Shown one piece after another: positions 34,001 through 43,052 of a stretch of DNA of 64,000 bases (position 1 is its first letter; each line of letters opens with the position of its first letter). Under the pieces are notes generated by a model. It worked only from the letters and a program-made list of their open reading frames with translations, searched no databases and was not told where the DNA came from. The stretch covers positions 220,549,286 to 220,613,285 of the forward strand of contig JAHLJT010009436.1 in assembly GCA_031308135.1 (NCBI GenBank), written 5' to 3'. Both the position numbers and the translations under genes were made by a program. The stretch comes from Acheta domesticus (taxonomy: Eukaryota > Arthropoda > Insecta > Orthoptera > Gryllidae).

Positions 34001-35560
34001 TGGCTGAAGTGCCCAAATTCCAATTATAGAACTACTGGCTTTTGCTAGATCGGCTAATGCTCTCATATGAAACATTATAACCATTTCTACATCTTCATCT
34101 GCATATTCCACATCAACAAATGGATTTGTTGGACATATTACAGAAAGGGATGGCATTACCTTTTTGTATGCAACTTCCAAATCTCCTAATATGTATCTGT
34201 AAGCTTCCTGAAGAGGAGATATATTTTTCAAGTTAAGAAGACTGTGATAAATTCCCAACACAGCATTTTGAATTTTATTATTCATCGAAAAGCGTAGTTT
34301 TAGAACAGGAGATTCCGGTGTCAAAATTTGATGAACAAGCTGCACTGGCAAATTAGCACTAACGTTAAGCACGATTCTGGATGTGAACGAGAGTATTGAG
34401 ATCACTGCTCCTTCTCCAAAAACATTCAAAACACCAAGTTCTAAGTTTATCAGTGAACACAATTTAACACTGTTAGATGAAACTTTATTTTGCAAAAATG
34501 TCATCAATAAGCTTGAACATTCATTAGCAGCAATAATTAATTCTTCACCTACAAGAAATTCCAAAGAAATAATTACTGTGTCAAGCATTTTTGAAAAACA
34601 ATTATTTAGGAAATTCCATTTCATTGCAGATGTGGAATGTAAATGTTGGCGCATACATTTTAATACCGTATTGAGAACCTTGATCAATGAAGTGATTTTT
34701 ATAACGCACTGCTCTTTTGAAAGTGTACATTTTTTGACATCACTCTGGTAACTTGAAACATGTACTCCATGTGCATAAGCTTCCATGTCTTCAAAGAACT
34801 GACTAATGAGAGTTATAGAAAACTGTTCATCCTCAATCCAGTAGTGACTCAATCTTTGAAGGCTTCGTGATGTATATTCTGTAATACGACTTCCTTGACT
34901 ACTATCAATATGCCAGCCAACAAGTATATCCACCATATCGCGAAAATGTTTCGTGAAAAACGATGGATACATTTCAGCTACAAGCAAAATTGCATCAACA
35001 ATAACAATGAAGAAATCTGAAGAATGGGTAAATTCTAAAGCATTAACGAGTCTTGATATCAAAGTGGAAGCAAATGCTTCTGTTTTATGTGTTTTTGTAT
35101 CTAATTTCAAAGTTTCAAGAAGTGCTTTTAAAAGCAACAAAGAAACATCTTCATTCCGTTCAGAACTGTATGTCGAAAATATCCAATCAATAAATCTTTT
35201 GATATTTTGGTCTAATATATAACCAAGACGGCCAAGGCACTTTGCAGTTTCAAATTTTGCACTTAGTCCTGGCCCGGTGTGTAATAAATCTAACAGTGAT
35301 TTCGTAATCATATCAAATGCACGTCTTATGTATTTTCCGTTCTCCGGTAGCTTGAAAGATTGTTGGAGTTGTCTCGCCAAGGAACAGAATTTATCAGGAT
35401 CATTTTCTCTTGAAAGCAATCGAAGGAGTTTTGAAATTCTTGAGTCTTCTGCAGACATGGAATTCTGAATCGTCGAATTATCATCATGTTCGTTTGTCCC
35501 TCTTCTGCCAAACGAGACATAAACATTGCTGCTTTGACGTGTGGTATCCCCCTTGCCCAT
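25061..35560 (-). CDS. Smg1: SMG1 nonsense-mediated-decay serine/threonine kinase
   Basis: Phosphatidylinositol-3-kinase-like kinase that phosphorylates UPF1 in nonsense-mediated mRNA decay. It is 3499 residues from ATG 35560 (MGKGDTTRQ), close to the human protein's 3661. The N-terminal half is helical-repeat/FAT-like, with an acidic run near residue 1815. The kinase domain spans about 2040-2370: [18 protein letters not shown] is followed by the catalytic loop GDRHLDN (Asp about 2247) and the metal-binding [11 protein letters not shown] (Asp about 2262). A long C-terminal insertion typical of SMG1 follows. The FATC tail ends [27 protein letters not shown]. A GTG two codons upstream is open but ATG is preferred. 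The whole coding sequence is one frame, without introns or stops. All catalytic motifs are intact. Confidence 0.97.
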   Translation of the reverse strand: [3499 protein letters not shown]

Positions 35561-35760
35561 GAACACGCTAAGTAGGAAGACATGTCAAAAATTAAGAGAA
35601 GTGAAAACTTCTGAGGATTATAGCACACTTCATAAGCGCACCAATATCCTCCTTGAACAATTTTATATCGAAATAAACGAAACAGTATTATTTCTTTTAT
35701 AAATATAAAGAATAATATGCATTTACGTACCTAAACTTGTTGGCGTGCAACCGGATTTCA
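35561..35760 (-). other. Smg1: SMG1 5' UTR with one 163-bp intron
   Basis: On the minus strand a non-coding exon ends AAGTTTAG at 35731, followed by donor GTACGTAA (35730-35723). The acceptor TCTTCCTACTTAG ends at 35568, so exon 2 starts at 35567, seven bases before the ATG. Both sites match consensus well. The transcription start is not resolved. Confidence 0.7.
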
Positions 35761-36000
35761 GGCATCAACTTTCAAAGAATACTCTTTCCACAGAGTGTAC
35801 AAATTGAGTTCAAGATGGGAGGTTCGAGCAACGTTGCCATATCTCCAGGTTTGGTTCGTATAAAGAGGTATTCACAATTATTGCAAATTGATTTTAATTC
35901 CTGAGTGACATAGAATCTTGTTTGATAAGATTTATTTAGAATAAATCAATATTTTCAAATTAATTATAATTATTACTTATATAAGGCGTCACAAGTCGAC
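35761..36000. promoter_or_regulatory. probable SMG1 promoter region
   Basis: Lies directly upstream of the predicted SMG1 first exon. On the plus strand an ATG at 35815 opens MGGSSNVAISPGLVRIKR with a possible donor after it, which would suit a divergent gene sharing this promoter. No further exon was recognised. Confidence 0.3.
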
Positions 36001-36338
36001 TAGTGACCAAATTACATTTATTACTATTGGAGTCTGTTTCTTTATAATATAATTAAAGAAATATATGGTAATTTACCGCATTAATAATGAAATAAAATAA
36101 TATGAAAGTTACTTAAATTTATTTAGTTAGTGTGCTTAAGAGTTCAAAACACGCCACTATTAAAGTACACATTTTGTGAAAATTTTATTTCTATTGTTGA
36201 AAAATGAGTAAATGGAAGGGTGATTGCAGAGTTCATTCATTACAAAGATCGCTAAATGATTTGCCTAATGTTATGTAACTAAAAATACATTAACATTGTA
36301 ACTTATTACACTGCGTAACTTAAGATACATCAACATTA

Positions 36339-36583
36339 TTCATATGTCTGGGATAATTTTGCTTTTCCCAAAACATCAAGATCATCCTTAACTGAAAACT
36401 TAAATTCTTCACAAATCATTTCTATCATGAATGTAACTTTCATCACAGTGTTGACACTAACATTTGCTATTTCGCCTCCCGTCGAAGTTTTTTAGTAGTT
36501 CTGAAATGTCACAATTAGAACTGGTTCCAGGTTTAAAGTGAACACGAACGTTTATACCAGTGACAGTATCCTTAGTCTCTGTC
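36339..36583 (-). pseudogene. unidentified coding-like segment with one frameshift
   Basis: After an acceptor-like TTCCATAG the minus strand reads TETKDTVTGINVRVHFKPG and TSSNCDISELLKNFDG. After a one-base shift it continues GGEIANVSVNTVMKVTFMIE, then CEEFKFSVKDDLDVLGKAK, and ends at TAA about 36339. Composition is clearly protein-like across both frames. I do not recognise the family. It could be a decayed exon or part of an unknown transposon. Confidence 0.35.
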
Positions 36584-36599
36584 TATGGAATATGTCGAT

Positions 36600-36900
36600 G
36601 CATAATTCTCTATTTTTTTCGTGAAATATTTCATGTTTTTAAGAGGAAAGCACATATTCAACTTGAAAGAAAGCGTTGTAATACAGTTTTGTTAATAAGC
36701 ATTCTTAACCACGTTTTTTGATTTCTGCAGCTAAAAGTTTATTTTAAATTTATTAACAATCTACGCATATGTATATTATTTAATGGGCCAATGTTCATAC
36801 TTTGTATAACTGAAAATAAGTGTATATTATATTATAATTTTATTATTGCATACTCATTTCTAAGTGGTTTTGTTAATTATGATTTGATTGATTTCAATAT
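36600..36900 (-). pseudogene. diverged CR1/L2-like endonuclease fragment
   Basis: Nucleotide and frame-broken protein similarity to 15964-16330 of the LINE described above. Shared landmarks include GTGCTTTCCTCTTAAAAA (encoding CFPLK) and TGGTTTTGTTAATTATRATT on the plus strand. An older copy of the same or a sister family. Confidence 0.5.
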
Positions 36901-38225
36901 CTCTTAATGCTCAAACTGCGTCGATTTGTGAATTGGCCTGAATAAACGTGCTGTCCCTCTTCTAAAGTAGCACGGTAACGAACAGAAGAGAAAGTGTGGT
37001 CACAATTTTAATTTGTGAGTGATGGTACGTACATTTTCGTAATTACTGATATTTTGTTCTTACTGTAACATCAAACAATTTTACATCTTACATCGGTTTA
37101 TATTGAAAAATCTACAATGAAATCATATCACTTTGCAACATTTACCAATATAAATGTGAGGACTTATTTATTTATTTACGTCAAAAACAGTTTAAAACTG
37201 TGTGAGACGAGCTATGAAGAGAAGTGACTATGGGGATTAGAAGACAGTTATTATGATCAGGGTTGCCAGATTGGGCAGAATTCCGCTTTTTGAACGGGAA
37301 AACTACTCTCTCTGGCGGGACAAACATTCACTTTGCGGAATTCCCAATGGGCGGAAATGCATGAAAACATGTGCAATTGTGGGCGGGTGTTTAGATCACC
37401 ACGAAATTTTCAAAACAACAACGTTGATAGTGAATTCGATTTTATTTAGTTTTTTACTTTACACATGATTTTTCATTAATCATTTGTTAATTCGTTCAAA
37501 TTTACTTTGAGAAGTGAGTAATGTTGGTTTTAGATCTCTAGTATAGGTTGTTTTCTAAAAGTCATAGCATCTTTGTCGTGCACATCATGAGTACATATCA
37601 TTTTCAAAAAAATGTGTAAATACATTTCTACAACGTTAAAAAACTCGGCCTTGCTATACATTTAGAGATTAAGAGGATTTTATGTTATTAGACTTGATGA
37701 ATTCTACTATAATTTAATTTATATTTTAAATTCTGCTATATTAACCTAGTATCATAAATGTCCTTAGTACCGTAATCCCTTGCTGGGACCAACGTTTTGT
37801 TCGTGTTATGGCGAAATTCGTGTCAAGCGAGTTCGTGCTAACTAGGGCTTACTGCAATACAAACAAATTATATTTCAGATCCACTTCTTTACGATGTAAA
37901 TCTATAATAATGTAAATTTATTACATTGTGATATCCACAATTTAAATATATTATGATAAATAATCGCAAAATTATAACTAAAATATATACAATTAAAATA
38001 GCATATTAAATAAATAGCAAATTAATTTTCACCAATACAATATATGTTACATAATTATATATTCCAATATGTCCAAAAATGATGTACCTTGATATATTTT
38101 TAGGTACTACATAATTCAGATATATACCTATTTCTTGATTTATTTTTACATACTTATGTAAGATTTGCATGCTCTCAGTACGTTTTGTTATTAACAAGTT
38201 GTCTGTAGAAAACTGTAAAGACGTA
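36901..38225. other. no gene recognised
   Basis: AT-rich. At 37253-37360 a short stretch with repeated GCGGGA/GGGCGGAA phrases after CAGGGTTGCCAGATTGGGC looks like a relic of a dispersed element. Otherwise nothing. Confidence 0.35.
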
Positions 38226-38295
38226 AAACTATCTGCGACAATATCGATAGCCAACGACAATCGATAGCTATCGATATCGATAGTTTTAACTATAC
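38226..38295. promoter_or_regulatory. cluster of CGATA/TATCGATA motifs
   Basis: Several ATCGATAG/TATCGATA words within about 60 bp. In Drosophila TATCGATA is the DREF site and clustered CGATA binds BEAF-32. Whether they work here is inference. Confidence 0.35.
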
Positions 38296-38327
38296 TAACT
38301 ACTACTATAGTAGACATCGATAACAAA

Positions 38328-38362
38328 TTCTTAAACATCGATATACTGTCGATGTTTAAGAA
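38328..38362. repeat. perfect 14-bp stem hairpin
   Basis: TTCTTAAACATCGA and its exact inverse TCGATGTTTAAGAA are separated by 7 nt. Confidence 0.9.
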
Positions 38363-38374
38363 ACACTACTCATT

Positions 38375-38499
38375 AGGGAGTTTTTGCCACCTCGAACGTT
38401 AGGCACTATCGACCTTCTACGCATGCGCAAATGCACCAAAGAGATGCGCATGAGCAGAAGATCGATAGTGCTTACCGTTCGAGGTGGCAAAAACTCCCT
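38375..38499. mobile_element. 125-bp hairpin MITE
   Basis: Arms of about 56 bp begin AGGGAGTTTTTGCCACCTCG on each strand and stay paired with about five mismatches to an unpaired centre of around 13 nt. Noncoding. Superfamily and target duplication unresolved. Confidence 0.75.
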
Positions 38500-38975
38500 T
38501 TCGCCAGCATTTCACCGTTAAGCCACAGGGAATGAGCATGTATATATTTATATTTCTGTGGTAATCGTTTTAAGCGCGGTTATTTAAGAGGAGAAAGAGT
38601 GAAAATGCGACGAAAATCGTGTGGAAGTTGTCAGGTTACTTGCGAAGGTGAATCCTAGCAACAGGCCTCTGCTACGCCCATGATTGCAACTATCGAAAGC
38701 TGTGGCAAATAGAAGGCCACGTAAGTCGCCATTTTGTTGGAAAATGAAGGCGGGAATTCGACTTGTAGCACGCATTCGAATGAAATTTTATTTTCGACTA
38801 AATTTTCTTCCGTTTTATGAATTCATGATTGAACATAGAAACTCATGTGACTTGGTGCAAGAAGGTCCAATGTCAGTATTCTAAGATTGACAGAATGGGT
38901 GACTTTCTCTTTTAGCAGAACATGGCATCTCGATTACAACTTCTGCATATATCACTATTTCTGGTAAAGTAATAA
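38500..38975. other. no gene recognised
   Basis: A GTAAGT donor-like site at about 38718 and short frames only. No supported exon. Confidence 0.3.
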
Positions 38976-40120
38976 TTTTTACTTTCTCGCCTTATGAATA
39001 CTTCGCAAGGAGAGAAAGTTATGTTATTGTGCTCCAGAAAAAAACTCTTATAGCTGGGGTCTGGTTACAAAAAAGTGGATAAAACCTGTCCTTAAACTTA
39101 AAAAAAATCCGCTAACTCGAGGAGTACTCAAAATCCATGTTTTGTTGCTTATTGTTACCGAAAACTCGATTGACTGCAAAACGTCCGTCAACAATAAATC
39201 ATAACAATAAATAACCGTAACAATAAATCATAACACACTCGCCAATAAAAAACACTAAATTAATAATTTGCATATATTAGGGCTTATAATTTGAAAAAAA
39301 ATGCATTTTAAAATCAGTAAAATCTAGAGTAAGTAAATGTTGGCCATTTTAAATAAAGATTACCATATGAACCCATCGCAGTCCTATTTTTAAACTTGCA
39401 CCATCTGTTTGGATATATACAAGGATTATTTTAGAATTTTTTCAATTTTTTTGAAGATGAGCATTTTGAAAAAACTCAAAATCAAAATTTTAAATTCAAA
39501 TTTGAAAAACGTTTTGAACGCAACTCCTATTGAGTTGTATATCATATAAAAGGCCATAAAGAAAGCTGCAAAATGACACCTGTTCCAGCTCTCTATCTTA
39601 ATTTGGTGAGGTTCTACATCAATTTAAAAAATTTCGGGAACCCACTTTTGCAAAATTTTACATGGCTGTATTTCAGAAACGGGTGGAAATATTTTACTCA
39701 AAATTTGTAGTTTTCATATTCTCCATTCATACTACCTACGTGTCAAATTCCATCTGAATCTAAAATGGTGAGGTAAAATTTTAATTAAAAGTGTGTTGAT
39801 TTAATATGGAATGACCCGTATGGTTTAGGCGCTAGTAGTGTTCACAGACGGTTGGACGAATGGACAGACGGACGATTTGCTTTCAATTGGTTTGTCGGTA
39901 TCCAAAGACTTACAGAACAGGGATTCTGGCTACACCACGTGTTAGGGTATTTTTTTTTTTCATAATTTAGCAACTGGATTTATCCACTTTTTCGTTTTCA
40001 GGACCCAGCAACGATTTTTTTTCTGCCGAAAATTCGCCATTTTTTCGCGCAGCATTACATAACTTTCCCTATATTACGTATATTACTCCGTGTATACGTA
40101 CGCATACGGGAAAGTAAAAA
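38976..40120. mobile_element. 1.15-kb inverted-terminus element
   Basis: Begins TTTTTACTTTCTCG and ends CGGGAAAGTAAAAA. Further inside, GAGAAAGTTATGTTATTG on the left mirrors CAGCATTACATAACTTTCCC on the right. The last 300 bp recur at 46848-47161 (roughly 85 percent by eye) and in part at 47440-47545, proving a dispersed family. No transposase seen. Confidence 0.65.
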
Positions 40121-40915
40121 CCCCCATGTTGCATGTGAGTGCATTTGCCTATGCGGCTGTGTCAGTTTTCGTATCCAGCATTTTAACCCCATTTTAAGGT
40201 TACAAGCATGGATGAATATAATATGATTCCGCCAGAAATTGCCAGCGCCTCACGTAGTGTAAAAAGCTTCCGCAAGGTGGCACTTCTCTACAGGTTCATA
40301 AACGCTGCTGCCATCTATCAACGTGGATGCGAACTCTAGCTAGTAAACAATTTCTTTAAATTGTAGTGTAGGCATTTAGTGTACAAGATAGATGTGTTAC
40401 GATACGATACGATCGGAAGAGAATTTTACTAGGTTATTGTGGCGCTTCCGTCCGCAGTTCATGTCAGTTGTTGCAATGCTATGCAAGGTTATATTCACAA
40501 GAAAATCTTGACAATGAAGTTGCCTGGTTCGTCTATCCTAAAAAGCTCTGACAAGAAAAACTATAGAACACTTTTTAAAAAATCCTATTGCATTTCATAA
40601 ATAGAATTCCATCCCCAATTTGATGAAAAACTATCGTCAATATTTTGAGTTATGTAAACATTCTCGTTAAGCCGGAAAGGCAGTGTTTTAGCAATGTAGA
40701 TGCCTTAAAATCCCTCAAAAAATGTTTTTCTAGAATATTCTGAAACTAACCGACTAGAAATAAAACGAATCGACCTCGTCGAGAACAATCGAATGTGATA
40801 TCTCTGTAGGTGGTTTTAAAACTCACCAACTCATCTTTAATTCCTCCAATACGTTTTTTTTGATACATCAAAAAATTGTGTTCTTTATTACAAATTATTC
40901 ATTTTGATACTTCCA
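40121..40915. other. no gene recognised
   Basis: Mixed AT-rich sequence without recognisable domains or element ends. Confidence 0.35.
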
Positions 40916-41106
40916 TTAACCCATTAAACCATTTTATCCCAAATTATTTTTTTGTAACTTTTTCAATTTTTTTTATATATTAACAACATAAAATAGGTCT
41001 GAGGAGAATATTGTGAGAGTAACTGGGACTTTATCAATTGTTGTTTAGAAAAAAATGCATGTTCCAAAAATGGAACAGTGGGATCGAATGGGTAGTATGT
41101 TTCTAA

Positions 41107-41180
41107 ATATATATATATATAATTTTTAATTCGGTTATTTATTGTTTTATAAAGATAAATATATATATATATATATATAT
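41107..41180. repeat. (AT)n microsatellites
   Basis: Two AT runs (about 41107-41121 and 41158-41181) around a short AT-rich spacer. Confidence 0.9.
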
Positions 41181-41296
41181 ATTATTTCCGCAGGTAGGTT
41201 TATACAACCTGGTGGCGGAACACTAAAATTTACATATTATATCTACGTATTATAATTATGAATTAAATACAATGTAACTTAAAATTATTTTAAGAC

Positions 41297-41340
<44 letters not shown>
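41297..41340. repeat. (AAT)n microsatellite, LINE 3' tail
   Basis: Pure ATA/AAT run at the 3' side of the minus-strand LINE described above. Confidence 0.9.
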
Positions 41341-41642
41341 GATAACAATGGTAACAAAAATGCATTAATAACAATACCCGCATTAATTCTACTAATTCTA
41401 TTAATTATGGTGGTCCTGTACAAATACTTTATACTAACATATACGACTTTTTATACACTGCACTCCACTTCACTTCACTTCACTTCTCTTTCTACTTCTA
41501 TATAGCACCACACTTCACAACACGTCACCACACGTCAATACGAATACTATAAACCAATGCATCTAATAATTATCACAATACTAATAATGGTTACAATAAT
41601 TACTAATAATAACAAACAATTCTAATGAACATAACTCACAAA

Positions 41643-43052
41643 CTAATAAAATTTACAAATATCATTAGTTAATTTACTTTTAACTCTCTGAAGACCTAGA
41701 GGAAAGGGTTCCAAGGCTGTCGCAGGCAACTTATTCCAGTCCGTTATAGTTCTATTTGTAAAGGAAAATTTTCCAACATCTGTTCTCTGTGGCCTGAACT
41801 GTATTTTGTGCTTGTGATCCCCTCTACTAAAATACGTGGGTCTACTGAGCCGGATGTGGATATCTTTCCAAGCTGGATAACCGACATACGCTTTGTACAA
41901 AGCACAGAGTCTTGCCTTAACCCTCCTGATTTCTAATGACTCCCACTCTACTTTCTTCCTATTGCTTCGGAAAATAAATTTACATGCTTTTCTCTGTACT
42001 CTATTCAAATATTCCTTTTGTGATATTCTATAAGGGTCCCAACAAACCGTCCCGTATTCCATTAATGGGCGAACTAGAGATATATAAGCTAATTCTCTTG
42101 CTTTCGCAGTACTCTTTTTTAGTATTCGCATAGTAAAATGCAAAGATTTCCACGCTTTCCCCACGACAAAGTTTACCTGATTTTCCCAACTCAATTTGCT
42201 ATCAAAAAGTATTCCCAGATACAAGACACGACTCTTGGAATATTTTCGTTGCCTAAACGGTATTGAGTTTCAGTATACTTGCGGCCCCCACCAAACGTGA
42301 TGGTTTTGCTTTTCGAACTATTTATTGTCATGCTATTTTTTTCCGCCCAGAGATGTAATCTATTTAGATCATCCTGCAAAATATCCTCATCTACTTTTGA
42401 ATGAATAACTCGATATAATATACAGTCATCTGCAAATAGTCGTACCTTTGAAATTAAATTGTCTGGCAGGTCATTCACAAAAGCTAGAAAGAGGAGAGGT
42501 CCAATAACGCTTCCTTGGGGAATCCCTGAAGTTACCTTTGATAGATTTGAAAATTGTTGTCCAACTCGGACTTTCTGTTTTCTATCTCGAAGAAGCTCAT
42601 CAATCCACGCGACAACTCTGGTGTCAATACCTGACTGCAGTAATTTATGAACCAGTTTGTCGTGAGGCACAACATCAAATGCCTTCGCAAAATCTACTAT
42701 TACGGCGTCCACCCTCCCATTATCATCAACTTCATCTGCTATATCCTGAAACAATGATACTATCTGACTCTCGCAAGAGAAACCATTCCTGAAACCATGC
42801 TGTCCCTGAAAGAGCCATTCTTTTTGTTCCCATTCTTGTCTAATATAGTTAGTTATCAAATGTTTCATTAGCTTACATACAACTGACGTAAGACTTACCG
42901 GTCTATAATTGGCTAAAACAGTTCTATCACCACTTTTAAAAATCGGAACAACGGTAGCTAGCTTCCAATCGTCGGGCACTCTTGAATTGTTGATTGAAAC
43001 ATGAAATAATCTTGTTAAATACGGTAAAATTGCCTCTCCTCCGAGTTTAGCT
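41643..43052 (-). pseudogene. CR1/L2-group reverse transcriptase, one frameshift
   Basis: From AKLGGEAILPYLTRLFHVS the frame continues VPDDWKLATVVPIFKSGDR, NYRPVSLTSVVCKLMKHLI, WLFQGQHGFRNGFSCESQIV, VIVDFAKAFDVVPHDKL, GIPQGSVIGPLLFLAFVND and the catalytic LFADDCILYR. A one-base slip near 42195-42224 separates this from LYLGILFDSKLSWENQV and the C-terminal part (LNRVQRKACKFIFR, then FSFTNRTITDWNKLP). Apart from that slip and the missing N-terminus the frame is open, so the copy is fairly young. Confidence 0.9.

Larger units (their letters stand above)
41283..43052 (-). mobile_element. CR1/L2-group LINE, 5'-truncated, with (AAT)n tail
   Basis: Reverse transcriptase fragment plus 3' UTR on the minus strand. 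The coding part stops at 41643 and the element seems to end in the AAT microsatellite at 41297-41340, as L2-type LINEs end in short tandem repeats rather than poly(A). Truncated at about 43052 inside the piggyBac-type element. Confidence 0.75.

Noticed and set aside
25785..35628. Many 60-120-codon frames inside SMG1
   Set aside because: Shadows of the 3499-residue SMG1 frame in other registers.
38608..38670. Short frame MRRKSCGSCQVTCEGES resembling the start of a CXXC zinc finger
   Set aside because: Stops after 17 residues and lacks the rest of the motif; likely chance.
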